A stretch of 64,000 nt of DNA, from contig NZ_MDGT01000002.1 in NCBI RefSeq assembly GCF_001870515.1, forward strand, positions 124,066 to 188,065. The letters are read 5' to 3'. Positions 48,329-58,577 of the stretch are shown here, one piece after another; position 1 is the first letter of the stretch; the number at the start of each line of letters is the position of its first letter. The notes beneath the pieces are model-generated. The model did no database searches. It was not told the DNA's origin and saw only the letters and a list, made by a program, of their open reading frames with translations. The stretch is from Idiomarina sp. MD25a. GTDB lineage: Bacteria; Pseudomonadota; Gammaproteobacteria; Enterobacterales; Alteromonadaceae. Both the position numbers and the translations under genes were made by a program.

Positions 48329-51300
48329 ATGGCAGCAGATACTTCTTTTGTTCATTTAAGAATTCACAGTGACTTTTCGATGGTGGATGGGCTTACAAAA
48401 GTGAAGCCCATTTGTCAGCGCGTGGCGGACATGAATATGCCCGCTATGGCGCTTACCGATCAAATGAACTTTTGTGGTCTGGTGCAATATTACGGTGCTG
48501 CTCACAGCAAAGGACTCAAACCGCTTATCGGGGCTGACTTGTGGGTATGGGGGGATTATCCCGAAGGTGAGATTTTTCGCCTGACCGCATTGGCAATGAA
48601 TAACGAGGGCTATCAGCAAATAATACAGTTGATTTCCAAAGCGTACTTACGCGGCCATGTACAAGGCAAGCCGGTGATTGATAAGGCCTGGCTGGCGCAG
48701 CATAACGAAGGCATTATTCTGCTCTCTGGTGCCCGCGAAGGCGATGTTGGGTGCGCGTTGTTGAAAGGCCACCCAGGACCTTTGCAAGAGAGCCTAGCGT
48801 TCTATAAGCAACACTTTCCTGATCGCTTTTATCTTGAACTTATTCGCACGGGTCGCGCAGAAGAAGAGGCGTATTTGCATAGTGCGGTTCAACTTGCGGC
48901 CGAGCATGAGCTGCCTGTGGTGGCCACTAACGAAGTAGTATTCCTCGAAGAAGAAAATTTCGAAGCGCACGAAATTCGCGTCGCCATTCATGATGGCTAT
49001 CAACTCGGTGATAAGCGACGGCCGAAAAAATATTCTCCGCAACAATACTTGCGCAGTGCCGAAGAGATGCAAGAGCTGTTTGCGGATATACCCGAGGCAT
49101 TAGAGAACACCGTTGAGATAGCTAAACGCTGTAATGTCACCATTCGTTTAGGTGAGTACTTTCTGCCTGCGTTCCCGACCGGGAACTTAACGGAAGGTGA
49201 CTATCTCGTAAAGGTATCCCGTGAAGGCTTAGAAGAGCGACTGGAGTTCTTATTCCCCGACGAGGCGGAACGACAAGCGAAAAGACCCCCTTACGATGAG
49301 CGTTTGCAAACCGAGCTTGATGTGATTAACCAGATGGGGTTTCCTGGGTACTTCCTGATCGTCATGGAGTTCATCCAGTGGAGTAAAGATAACAATATTC
49401 CTGTGGGCCCAGGACGTGGATCGGGTGCAGGCTCTCTGGTTGCTTACGCCTTAAAAATCACTGATCTGGATCCACTCGAGTTTGATCTACTATTCGAACG
49501 CTTCTTGAATCCAGAACGTGTTTCGATGCCCGACTTTGATGTCGACTTTTGCATGGATCGACGCGACGAAGTCATTGACCATGTCGCGGAACTGTATGGG
49601 CGCGACGCGGTATCACAGATTATTACCTTCGGTACCATGGCTGCTAAAGCCTCGATTCGCGATGTAGGGCGTGTACTGGGCCACCCTTATGGCTTTGTTG
49701 ATGGCATCTCCAAGCTAGTGCCCGGCGATCCAGGCATGACGTTGGCAAAAGCATTCGAGCAAGTCCCTGAATTGGGGGAGCGCTATGATGCCGACGAAGA
49801 AGTCAAAGAATTGATAGATTTCGCCCGTATCTTAGAGGGTGTGACACGTAACGCAGGTAAACACGCGGGCGGCGTGGTCATTTCGCCGACGACTATTACC
49901 GATTTTGCCGCACTGTACTGCGATGACGAGGGTAAAAATCCGGTTACCCAGTTTGATAAAAACGATGTAGAGTCGGCAGGTCTGGTGAAGTTCGACTTCC
50001 TCGGTTTGCGGACCTTGACCATTATCCAGTGGGCGTTGGATATGGTGAATGCTCGTAAACAGGAGGCGGGCGAGCCGCTCATCGATATTAATGCAATCAG
50101 TCTGACTGATAAAAAGTGTTTTGAAGTGCTTAAGCGAGCTGAAACCACCGCGGTATTCCAGCTCGAATCTGCCGGCATGAAAAAGCTGATTTTACGGCTA
50201 CTTCCCGATAGCTTTGAAGACATTATCGCATTGGTGGCGCTGTTCCGACCTGGACCACTCGAATCGGGTATGGTCGATAACTTCATTGATCGTAAACATG
50301 GTCGAGAAGAAGTGTCCTATCCTGATGCAACCTACCAGCACGAGTGTCTTGAGCCCATACTTGAGCCGACTTATGGCGTTATTTTGTACCAAGAGCAAGT
50401 AATGCAGGTAGCCCAGGTCATGGCGGGCTACTCGCTCGGTGGTGCGGATTTGTTGCGTCGAGCTATGGGTAAGAAGAAACCTGAAGAGATGGCGAAACAG
50501 CGGGAAGTATTCCGCGAGGGTGCGCACAACAACAACATCGACCCCGAGTTGGCGATGAAAATCTTCGACTTGGTCGAGAAGTTTGCGGGCTACGGGTTTA
50601 ATAAATCTCACTCGGCCGCGTACGCGTTAGTTTCTTACCAAACTTTGTGGATGAAAACGCACTATCCTGCTGAATTTATGGCTGCGGTCATGTCGGCGGA
50701 TATGGATAACACCGACAAAATTGTCACCCTAGCGGACGAATGCGAACGCATGGGCTTAGTGTTGCTTCCTCCGGACGTTAATAAAGGCGTGTATAAGTTT
50801 ACGGTGGATGACGAGCAGCGCGTAGTCTATGGTATTGGGGCTATTAAAGGCGTGGGTGAGGCACCTATTGAAGCGATTCTAGAGGCGCGTAATGACGGTG
50901 GTCCCTTTACTGACTTGTTTGATTTCTGCTGTCGAGTTGATTTGAAGAAACTGAACAAGCGTGTCCTTGAACGCTTGATTCGTGCGGGTGCGATGGATAA
51001 CTTAGGTCCGCACCGAGCAAGTTTGATGGCTTCGCTTGAGAAAGCGATGCGCCAGGCAGTTCAGCACCGTCAAGCTGAGAGTATTGGACAAGCTGATATG
51101 TTCGGTGTATTGACGACAGAACCTGATGCCGTCGAGCACGAGTTTGAGAAAGTACGACCATGGCCAGAAGCGGTGTGGCTTGAGGGTGAACGTGAGACAT
51201 TGGGGTTATATCTTACCGGTCATCCCATCAACCGTTTTAGAAAAGAATTGCAGCACTATGTCGTGGGGGCACTGGCAAACGTCAATGAAACTCGCAAGAA

Positions 51301-51808
51301 TGAATATGTAGGCGTAGCGGGGTTGGTCATTGATGTCCGTGTGATCACCAATAAACGTGGGCAGCGATTTGCTATTGTTACGTTAGACGATAAAAGCGCA
51401 CGTATGGACGTGATGCTGTATAGTAACGAATACGAAAGTTACCAACACATGCTCGAAAAAGACAGAATTTTGTGGGCAAAAGGTGAGGTACGATTTGATA
51501 ACTTCTCTGGCAGTAATAGAATGGTCGCTAGAGAAGTAATGACAATTGAGCAGGCACGTGCCAGTTTTGTTAAACATCTCGCCATCACGGTGACCGGTGA
51601 ACAAATTGAAAAGGGGATGACTAAGCGTCTTACCGAGACAATGCGACCCTTTGCGCAAGGCACTTGCCCAGTAAAAATTCATTACCGAGGCGAACGCGCG
51701 TTGGCCTCGATGAACGTTGGGGCTCAATGGTATGTTGAGCCGACCGACGAACTTATACATCATTTACAGGATCTACTGGGTGAACAGTGGGTCACGCTCG
51801 AGTTTTAG
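48329..51808 (+). CDS. dnaE: DNA polymerase III alpha subunit
   Basis: The catalytic polymerase of the replisome; 1159 residues, as usual for DnaE1. Residues 1-280 are a PHP domain ([15 protein letters not shown]). The polymerase core has [16 protein letters not shown] with catalytic Asp at about 401 and 403, and [14 protein letters not shown] upstream. An HhH motif is followed by the OB domain ([16 protein letters not shown]) and the C-terminal tail binding the clamp and tau. First gene of dnaE-accA-tilS, with 15- and 9-base gaps. Confidence 0.98.
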   Translation: MAADTSFVHLRIHSDFSMVDGLTKVKPICQRVADMNMPAMALTDQMNFCGLVQYYGAAHSKGLKPLIGADLWVWGDYPEGEIFRLTALAMNNEGYQQIIQLISKAYLRGHVQGKPVIDKAWLAQHNEGIILLSGAREGDVGCALLKGHPGPLQESLAFYKQHFPDRFYLELIRTGRAEEEAYLHSAVQLAAEHELPVVATNEVVFLEEENFEAHEIRVAIHDGYQLGDKRRPKKYSPQQYLRSAEEMQELFADIPEALENTVEIAKRCNVTIRLGEYFLPAFPTGNLTEGDYLVKVSREGLEERLEFLFPDEAERQAKRPPYDERLQTELDVINQMGFPGYFLIVMEFIQWSKDNNIPVGPGRGSGAGSLVAYALKITDLDPLEFDLLFERFLNPERVSMPDFDVDFCMDRRDEVIDHVAELYGRDAVSQIITFGTMAAKASIRDVGRVLGHPYGFVDGISKLVPGDPGMTLAKAFEQVPELGERYDADEEVKELIDFARILEGVTRNAGKHAGGVVISPTTITDFAALYCDDEGKNPVTQFDKNDVESAGLVKFDFLGLRTLTIIQWALDMVNARKQEAGEPLIDINAISLTDKKCFEVLKRAETTAVFQLESAGMKKLILRLLPDSFEDIIALVALFRPGPLESGMVDNFIDRKHGREEVSYPDATYQHECLEPILEPTYGVILYQEQVMQVAQVMAGYSLGGADLLRRAMGKKKPEEMAKQREVFREGAHNNNIDPELAMKIFDLVEKFAGYGFNKSHSAAYALVSYQTLWMKTHYPAEFMAAVMSADMDNTDKIVTLADECERMGLVLLPPDVNKGVYKFTVDDEQRVVYGIGAIKGVGEAPIEAILEARNDGGPFTDLFDFCCRVDLKKLNKRVLERLIRAGAMDNLGPHRASLMASLEKAMRQAVQHRQAESIGQADMFGVLTTEPDAVEHEFEKVRPWPEAVWLEGERETLGLYLTGHPINRFRKELQHYVVGALANVNETRKNEYVGVAGLVIDVRVITNKRGQRFAIVTLDDKSARMDVMLYSNEYESYQHMLEKDRILWAKGEVRFDNFSGSNRMVAREVMTIEQARASFVKHLAITVTGEQIEKGMTKRLTETMRPFAQGTCPVKIHYRGERALASMNVGAQWYVEPTDELIHHLQDLLGEQWVTLEF

Positions 51809-51823
51809 AGGAAACATTAAATA

Positions 51824-52780
51824 ATGAGCCTAAACTTTTTGGATTTTGAACAACCGATAGCCGAACTCGAAGCCCAAATTGAAGAATTAAAGAATGTTGG
51901 CGAACGTGGTGAGCTCGATATAAACATCGAAGAAGAGCTCAAACGGCTTAAGCAGAAGAGTAAAGAGCTGACCGAGAAAATTTTTTCGGAGTTAGGTGCC
52001 TGGCAGGTTGCTCAATTAGCGCGTCATCCGTTGCGTCCTTATACTCTCGATTACATCAAGCGCATTTTTACTGAGTTTGATGAGATGGCAGGTGACCGTG
52101 CTTACGCTAACGACGAAGCGATTATCGGTGGTGTGGCGCGTCTTGATGGTAAGCCTGTGATGGTCATTGGCCAACAAAAAGGGCGCGAGACGAAAGACAA
52201 AATTCGCCGTAACTTTGGCATGCCCAAGCCTGAGGGCTATCGTAAAGCATTACGTTTAATGGAAACCGCCGAACGTTTTAATATGCCAATTATTACCTTC
52301 ATCGATACTCCGGGTGCCTATCCTGGTATTGGTGCTGAGGAACGTGGGCAGAGTGAAGCCATTGCGCGTAATCTAAAAGTGATGGCGCGTTTAACAGTGC
52401 CTATCGTTTGTACTGTAATTGGTGAAGGTGGCTCAGGCGGTGCATTAGCGATTGGCGTGGGCGACCGAGTTAACATGCTGCAATACAGCACGTATTCAGT
52501 TATTTCGCCTGAAGGCTGTGCATCGATTCTTTGGAAGAGTGCGTCGAAAGCGCCTTTAGCAGCCGAAGCGATGGGTGTAACTGCGGATAAGAGTAAAGCA
52601 CTGGGTTTGATCGACACGATTATTCCAGAACCGCTGGGTGGTGCACATCGCAATATGGATGAAATGGCGAGTCGCTTAAAAGATCAATTAAACGCTGACT
52701 TAGGCGAGCTGATTGGCCTTGATAAAGAGCAACTGCTCGATCAGCGCTATCAGAAGTTGATGTCTTTCGGTTATTGCTAA
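51824..52780 (+). CDS. accA: Acetyl-CoA carboxylase carboxyltransferase subunit alpha
   Basis: With AccD it transfers CO2 from carboxybiotin to acetyl-CoA to give malonyl-CoA, the first step of fatty acid synthesis. 318 residues, the usual length. Recognisable segments are [20 protein letters not shown] at the N-terminus, [20 protein letters not shown] and [16 protein letters not shown] for the oxyanion sites. In the dnaE-accA-tilS operon, as in E. coli where accA follows dnaE. Confidence 0.98.
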   Translation: MSLNFLDFEQPIAELEAQIEELKNVGERGELDINIEEELKRLKQKSKELTEKIFSELGAWQVAQLARHPLRPYTLDYIKRIFTEFDEMAGDRAYANDEAIIGGVARLDGKPVMVIGQQKGRETKDKIRRNFGMPKPEGYRKALRLMETAERFNMPIITFIDTPGAYPGIGAEERGQSEAIARNLKVMARLTVPIVCTVIGEGGSGGALAIGVGDRVNMLQYSTYSVISPEGCASILWKSASKAPLAAEAMGVTADKSKALGLIDTIIPEPLGGAHRNMDEMASRLKDQLNADLGELIGLDKEQLLDQRYQKLMSFGYC

Positions 52781-52789
52781 TAGCCGACC

Positions 52790-54130
52790 ATGAACACCGA
52801 TACGCTGTACTCTAAATTTCAGCACAGTTTACAGCGCCTAGAATTAGTGCCCGGGCAACAACTCGTTGTTGCCTTGGGTGGTGGTGCGGATTCGCAGACC
52901 ATACTCGATTGTTTAAACCGCTTTCGGCAAGAAAACCCACAATACGCCTACCTTGCTATCCATCTCGACCATCATTTTCATCCCGACTCACCGTTATGGG
53001 CACAGACCATTCAGCAAAGCGTCGACGATTATGGCATGACGAGCCACTTTGAAGACTTATTGTTTGAACAACAGACGCGAGTGTCTAAAGAGGCGATGGG
53101 GCGCGAACGTCGGTATCAACGTTTAGCAGCGCTTACCGATGACAATGCGGTTATCTTATTAGGCCAACATCGCAACGATCAGATTGAGACCTTTTTGCTG
53201 CAATTAAAACGTGGCAGCGGGCCCCGCGGTCTTGCCTCGATGGCTGAGGTGCAGCCTTTCATTGGACAAAGGCGACTGGTGAGGCCGTTATTGGATGTTA
53301 GCAAAGAAGATATTTTAAGCTACGCTCACGCACATCAGTTGACCTGGATTGAAGACGACACAAACTACGATACCCAAATTGAACGTAACTACCTGCGTCA
53401 TGAAGTGATTCCCAAGATCGAGCAACGCTGGCCTCAGTTCGGTCATAGCGTGCTCCGTTCAGCGGCGCTTTGTGCGGAACAAGATGCACTGCTAGATGAA
53501 CTCTTGGCTGACAAACTCAACGATGCATGGTGTCAAAATCATTGGTTAGGCACGGGGCTAAGTGTGGCTCAGTTGAGTGATTACTCGGAGCCACTGCAAC
53601 GCGCTGCTATTCGTTTTTGGTTAACGCGGCATACCGATTGTCAGCGCATGCCGTCACATGCTCAACTGCAAGAAATTCAGCAACAAGCACTGAATGCTTC
53701 GAGCGATGCAAAGGTCGAAGTGCGCTTGGGCGCGGCTAGCGTTTATTTGTATGCCAAGGCATTATGGTGGTTTAAGACCGATACTCAATCGCCTCAATTA
53801 TATGGGCAGGGTGCCCAGCTAGGTCGTCCATGGGATCGCGTCAAATGGCAACTTACTGAGGATCAGCAGCGCCAAGTATCTATTGAACTTACCACGATCG
53901 CACAATTATCGACGCCAATAAAATCACAGAAACTCTACCAACCAGGTCGACAGGGTGGGAAGTTACTCAGGGCGTGGTTGAAGCAAGCACGTATTCCATG
54001 GTGGTTACGCGACGATTTACCCGTATTACTCGTTGGAGATTGGTTATGGTTGCCTGTGTGTGGTTGGCTAACATGTACGGATTCGTCAACTCCACCACCC
54101 TTCAAAGTCAGCTTTGAGCGCTCGGGGTAA
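52790..54130 (+). CDS. tilS: tRNA(Ile)-lysidine synthetase TilS
   Basis: Converts C34 of tRNA-Ile(CAU) to lysidine with ATP and lysine, so that it reads AUA. The 446-residue protein has the PP-loop ATPase domain and the C-terminal TilS domains. The PP-loop motif is GGGADS at residues 30-35, where the family normally has SGGxDS, so Gly30 replaces the usual Ser. The rest (LDHHFHPDS, LLGQHRNDQIETFLLQLKRG) is typical, so the enzyme is expected to work. Ends the dnaE-accA-tilS unit. Confidence 0.93.
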   Translation: MNTDTLYSKFQHSLQRLELVPGQQLVVALGGGADSQTILDCLNRFRQENPQYAYLAIHLDHHFHPDSPLWAQTIQQSVDDYGMTSHFEDLLFEQQTRVSKEAMGRERRYQRLAALTDDNAVILLGQHRNDQIETFLLQLKRGSGPRGLASMAEVQPFIGQRRLVRPLLDVSKEDILSYAHAHQLTWIEDDTNYDTQIERNYLRHEVIPKIEQRWPQFGHSVLRSAALCAEQDALLDELLADKLNDAWCQNHWLGTGLSVAQLSDYSEPLQRAAIRFWLTRHTDCQRMPSHAQLQEIQQQALNASSDAKVEVRLGAASVYLYAKALWWFKTDTQSPQLYGQGAQLGRPWDRVKWQLTEDQQRQVSIELTTIAQLSTPIKSQKLYQPGRQGGKLLRAWLKQARIPWWLRDDLPVLLVGDWLWLPVCGWLTCTDSSTPPPFKVSFERSG

Positions 54131-54140
54131 TACGCGCATC

Positions 54141-55037
54141 TTAATGACTATCGAAGATATGGCACGCGCCACCGGCATGTTTTGCCGCATACATATTTTC
54201 GTCGACTTGGGTTAGTACCTGCTCGACACTGAAATATGGATGCACGCGCACCGAGCCGGCACTGATCTTGATACCATATTGGCTTATCAAAGGTTGTTCA
54301 CATAGACGTTGTTGCATACGCTTAAAAAGTGCATGTGCAGAGCGTAGATCGGTGTCACGCATAAGCAATAGAAACTCATCACCACCAAACCTAACCGCAA
54401 CATGATCGTGATCAATTTCTTCGCCAATGATGCTGGCAATTTCTTGTAGGATCTCGTCACCGACGTCATGGCCCTCGCGATCATTGACGTGTTTAAAGTT
54501 ATCCAAGTCAATCATCATCACTGTATGCGTACGTTGATGTGCATTTTTAATGAGCTTAGCGAGTCGAGGCTTAATGATGGTACGGTTATAAAGTTGTGTT
54601 AAAGGATCGCGTGAGGCGAGTTGGCTCATTTGTTGGAATGCTAATAAGTTCCTTAGCGGAAAGACAAGATGAGCATGCATCTTTTTGAGTCGTAACTTTT
54701 GTAAAAATGAAAGCGGTTGTAGAAAAGTGTACGTTATTTGTCCGAGTAGTTGGTCATCAGCATAAACTAATACCGCATGCTCGGTTGCGGTGGCTCCCTC
54801 TTGTATCAGCACATGGTGATGCAAAGACTCGCTTTCAAAGCGAATCTGTTTTATCGGAACGCGCGTGTTCAAATGAGCGGCAAACAGTGCAAAGAATTCA
54901 CTTACATCAAGGGTCGTTTGTAAGCGTTCCGCGAGTGAACGTGACTTCTGCCAGTCTTCGCGACGTGACAAATAGCTCGAAAGTTTTTGTGGCATGCTAC
55001 ATTTAACGCTGTTTTTCGAATTGACTTTATTTAACAT
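54141..55037 (-). CDS. GGDEF-domain diguanylate cyclase
   Basis: A 298-residue protein. The N-terminal 130 residues are a GAF-like or unknown sensory region without membrane segments. The C-terminal 165 are a GGDEF domain with RFGGDEFLLLM and MIDLDNFKHVND, so c-di-GMP synthesis is likely. The I-site RxxD before GGDEF is not kept (DHDH at that place), so product inhibition by that route is unlikely. The start is uncertain: ATG 55037 is used, with TTG 55046 and ATG 54995 as alternatives, none with a clear ribosome site. Confidence 0.88.
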   Translation of the reverse strand: MLNKVNSKNSVKCSMPQKLSSYLSRREDWQKSRSLAERLQTTLDVSEFFALFAAHLNTRVPIKQIRFESESLHHHVLIQEGATATEHAVLVYADDQLLGQITYTFLQPLSFLQKLRLKKMHAHLVFPLRNLLAFQQMSQLASRDPLTQLYNRTIIKPRLAKLIKNAHQRTHTVMMIDLDNFKHVNDREGHDVGDEILQEIASIIGEEIDHDHVAVRFGGDEFLLLMRDTDLRSAHALFKRMQQRLCEQPLISQYGIKISAGSVRVHPYFSVEQVLTQVDENMYAAKHAGGACHIFDSH

Positions 55038-55190
55038 GACGATCAATTATTTTTGATAATACTAGTTAAAGCAAAATTTGTGCCATAGAGTAAAAATCAA
55101 TTAATATCATGAAGTTAAATAAGTAAACTCATTGTCACTCTAGCAGTGTTATTATTTTGACAGGACAAACACAATGATGAGGAGAAGCCT

Positions 55191-57155
55191 ATGTACGGTA
55201 CATTTGCCAGTCTACTAATGTTACTTGCAGTGGCCGTAGTCTTGGTATGGGCGTTTCGCCGCATAAAGTTACCCGCCATTTTGGCGTATCTTACCGCGGG
55301 TGTTATCGCAGGACCCGATGTGATGGGTTGGATAGCTGACCCGAATGAATACCATCTGATCGCAGAACTCGGTATTGTGTTGTTGCTTTTCTCTCTAGGC
55401 TTGGAATTCTCGCTTCCTAAGATGCTCGCAATGCGACGTTGGGTATTTGGTTTAGGTTCGGCTCAAGTGCTTGTTTCACTGGCCTTATTCATGGGCCTCG
55501 GACTTTGGTTGCTTGATAGCCCAACAGCCGCACTCGCTGTAGCTGGAGCGCTGGCGCTTTCGTCAACCGCGGTGGTGATAAAACAGCTCAGTGAAAGCTC
55601 ACAAACGGCAACGCGACGCGGCCAAATGACCGTTGCCGTATTGTTATTCCAAGATATCGCGGTCGTCCCTTTATTAATTGCCATCCCGCTCCTTGCAGGA
55701 CAAGGCGGCGACAATATTGTTTACAGTCTATTGTTAGCGCTGCTTAAAGGTGCGGCTGTGATCACGGTATTACTCTTGATTGGTAAATGGGTTTTACCGT
55801 ACCTATTTCGTGAAATTGCTCGTCAACGCACTGATGAGTTGTTTGTACTCGCCACGTTATTGGTGGCTTTGGTCGCTGGCGGCCTAACCCATTTATTTGG
55901 TTTGTCGATGGCGCTTGGGGCCTTTTTAGCCGGTATGATGCTTGGCGAAAGTAAGTACAAACATCAACTCGAAGCCGATATTCGTCCTTTCCGTGACATT
56001 TTAATGGGACTGTTTTTTACCACCGTCGGTATGCAATTGTCGCTCAACGCAGTGGTTTTCGAGTTTCATTGGATAGTCGCGACTTTGCTGGTTATGGCGC
56101 TGATTAAGGTATTATTGATTCAAGGCGTAGCGCGCATGATGGGTGAACACCGACGTGATGCATGGGCGACGGCAGTATCATTATTTCAAATGGGCGAGTT
56201 TGGTTTTGTACTTGTGTCTTTGGCTGCCTCCTATGGTCTTTTAGAGCCTCGGATCAGTTCCATTCTGATTGGTGTGGGTGTGTTAAGTATGGCGATTACC
56301 CCATTAGTCATTCAAAAGCTACAGCCTTTGGTTGCGTTCTTGGCACACGATGAAGGAGATTCATCAGGTATCCGCTCCGATCAATCCGAAGAGGAACAAT
56401 CGGCCCCGGCACTTATTTGTGGTTTCGGACGGGTCGGACAGACCGTATCACGATTTTTAGAAGCTGAAGGTATTAAACATGTCGCGATAGACAATGATCC
56501 GATGCGTGTGCAAGAAGCGGTGGCAGGGGGCGCCAAAGTGTATTTTGGCGACAGCGCTAAGCGCGATATCTTGCGTGCCGTTGGCGCGCAACATGCGCCA
56601 TTGATTGTGATCAGTTATGCCGACGACACCTATGCGATAAAAACGTTGAAAGAAATTCGTGCTATGAACGAAGACGCCTTTATCTTAGTGCGAAGCCGCG
56701 ATGATAGCCGTTTGACTGCGCTGCAAGAAGCCGGTGCTTCGCAGGTTGTGCCGGATACCCTAGAAGCGAGTTTGATGTTGATATCGCACGTGCTGAACCG
56801 CTCAGGTGTGCCTATTCGTCGCATTCTCACGCGCCTAGAACAAGAGCGACGTAACCATTATGGCGATATGCATGGCTTTTTCCCTGGTTCGCATACGGAT
56901 ATGGATCCCGAACGGTTAGAGAAACTTCAGTTTTTGCATGCAGTGCCTTTACCTCAACACGCATGGGCAGTCGGCAAGTCGGTGGAAGAGTTAGATTGGT
57001 CTAAACGTAATGTAGAGCTCAAGGCGATTCGCCGTGATGATGTCGAAGTGACTGATTTAACTGATCAAATTGAGTTAGCAGTTGATGATGTTGTGTTGTT
57101 AAGTGGTAAACCGGCTGCGGTGGAAGCGGCAGAACGGTGGTTACTAGAGGGATAG
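55191..57155 (+). CDS. CPA2 (Kef-type) cation:proton antiporter with RCK domain
   Basis: A 654-residue inner-membrane transporter. Residues 1-385 are a Na+/H+-exchanger-type domain with 12 or so hydrophobic segments (LFSLGLEFSLPKML, LALSSTAVVIKQL, ALGAFLAGMMLGESKYK, FRDILMGLFFTTVG). Residues about 403-530 are an RCK N domain with GFGRVGQTVSRFLE binding a nucleotide, and the C-terminal RCK C domain runs to the end. Resembles KefB/KefC/YbaL K+ efflux proteins. No KefF/G-type partner gene is near. SD AGGAG precedes ATG 55191. Confidence 0.93.
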   Translation: MYGTFASLLMLLAVAVVLVWAFRRIKLPAILAYLTAGVIAGPDVMGWIADPNEYHLIAELGIVLLLFSLGLEFSLPKMLAMRRWVFGLGSAQVLVSLALFMGLGLWLLDSPTAALAVAGALALSSTAVVIKQLSESSQTATRRGQMTVAVLLFQDIAVVPLLIAIPLLAGQGGDNIVYSLLLALLKGAAVITVLLLIGKWVLPYLFREIARQRTDELFVLATLLVALVAGGLTHLFGLSMALGAFLAGMMLGESKYKHQLEADIRPFRDILMGLFFTTVGMQLSLNAVVFEFHWIVATLLVMALIKVLLIQGVARMMGEHRRDAWATAVSLFQMGEFGFVLVSLAASYGLLEPRISSILIGVGVLSMAITPLVIQKLQPLVAFLAHDEGDSSGIRSDQSEEEQSAPALICGFGRVGQTVSRFLEAEGIKHVAIDNDPMRVQEAVAGGAKVYFGDSAKRDILRAVGAQHAPLIVISYADDTYAIKTLKEIRAMNEDAFILVRSRDDSRLTALQEAGASQVVPDTLEASLMLISHVLNRSGVPIRRILTRLEQERRNHYGDMHGFFPGSHTDMDPERLEKLQFLHAVPLPQHAWAVGKSVEELDWSKRNVELKAIRRDDVEVTDLTDQIELAVDDVVLLSGKPAAVEAAERWLLEG

Positions 57156-57305
57156 CAAGGGTTTCAGCTAAGTTTGTAATAGTCCGTTACAACTTAGGGG
57201 GCGAAACTCATAAATAGCAACACATCTGTGCTAACAATTTACATTTATTGCGGCGATAATAAGGCTATAACAAAATATTCTTAACCAATTGACTGAGCGA
57301 CAATT

Positions 57306-58571
57306 ATGAAGATTAAGAAAAGAGCCTTTATCCCACCGATGATTATAGTTTTGTTTATTGCGCTAGCCGTGGTCGCTAGTATGGCGGGTAAGCCGCCTGA
57401 GAAAAAACAAAACGTTAAACCCGCCCCGATGGTCGAGGTGAAAGAAGTCCAACCCGAGAACATGACGTTTGTTGTTGATTCGCAGGGTACGGTTCGACCA
57501 AAACACAGTACGCAACTGTTATCAGAAGTGAGCGGCCAAATTATTGAAATCGCCGATAACTTTAATGCGGGCGGCTTTTTCAGCAAAGGTGACATGTTGT
57601 TGCAGATTGACCCGAGTGATTACAAGGTCGCTGTCCAACAAGCAAAGGCACAATTGCTACAAGCCCAAGCTTCGCTTGAAGAAGAAAAAGCTCGTGCTCG
57701 TGTTGCTGAAGAAGAGTGGGCGATGTTCAAAGACGGCGAGGCACCTGCCTTGGGTCTTCGCAAGCCTCAGCTAGCCAGCGCGCTATCAGCGGTTGAATCC
57801 GCTGAAGCAAACCTAGCGATGGCACAGCGTAACCTCGAACGTACGACGATTCGTGCGCCATTCGATGCGATCTTGCGCTCTAAGCAAGCTGACTTAGGTC
57901 AGTTTGTCGGCTCAGGCAGTCAAATTGCTATGTTATATGGCACCGGTACCGCCGAAGTTCGCCTGCCACTGAGCGACTTAGATACAACGTATCTCGATAT
58001 GCCGAGCGAAGGTAAACAACCCAAGGTTCATTTACAGTCGATGGTAAACGGTATTAGTACTGACTGGCAGGGTCGTTTAGTTCGCACTGAAGGCGTGTTA
58101 GATGAAAATAGCCGCGTTATTTATGGCGTGGTAGAAGTCGATGACCCATACAATCTGGAAGGGAATACACACAACGCAACCTTGCGTTATGGCCGTTTTG
58201 TTGATGCCAAAATTGAAGGGCAATCGGTATCGAATGTCATGAGCGTGCCAACATACGCGATCAATGAAGACAGCTCAGTATGGATTGTCGATGACGAGCG
58301 AGTGCTTAAGCACCGTACGGTGCAAGTGATTCGCACCCAGAGTAATGATTCGATTATCAGTTCGGGCCTTGAGCGAGGCGATAAAGTGGTACTGACTCAG
58401 TTAGCTAATCCGTTGCCTGGAACGCCCGTTCGCTTAGAAGGTGATCCGCTCCCTGCGCAAATGGAATCGACTGCACAAAAAGAACAACAAAGTGGCGACA
58501 ACAAGCAGTCTGCCGAGTCGGATAGTAGCGAAGCCGGTAATGAACAAACGGCGAGCAACGCGAACCGCTAA
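57306..58571 (+). CDS. RND efflux periplasmic adaptor
   Basis: A 421-residue HlyD-type membrane fusion protein. Residues 1-30 hold one membrane anchor, then a lipoyl half (VDSQGTVRPKHSTQLLSEVS), an alpha hairpin rich in Gln/Ala (about 95-175), and beta-barrel domains (from TAEVRLPLSDLDTTYL). The last 40 residues are a Gln/Ser/Asn-rich, low-complexity tail. It would link the inner-membrane pump to an outer-membrane channel. The permease starts 6 bases downstream. No TolC-type gene is present in the window. Confidence 0.93.
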   Translation: MKIKKRAFIPPMIIVLFIALAVVASMAGKPPEKKQNVKPAPMVEVKEVQPENMTFVVDSQGTVRPKHSTQLLSEVSGQIIEIADNFNAGGFFSKGDMLLQIDPSDYKVAVQQAKAQLLQAQASLEEEKARARVAEEEWAMFKDGEAPALGLRKPQLASALSAVESAEANLAMAQRNLERTTIRAPFDAILRSKQADLGQFVGSGSQIAMLYGTGTAEVRLPLSDLDTTYLDMPSEGKQPKVHLQSMVNGISTDWQGRLVRTEGVLDENSRVIYGVVEVDDPYNLEGNTHNATLRYGRFVDAKIEGQSVSNVMSVPTYAINEDSSVWIVDDERVLKHRTVQVIRTQSNDSIISSGLERGDKVVLTQLANPLPGTPVRLEGDPLPAQMESTAQKEQQSGDNKQSAESDSSEAGNEQTASNANR

Positions 58572-58577
58572 GAGGTC

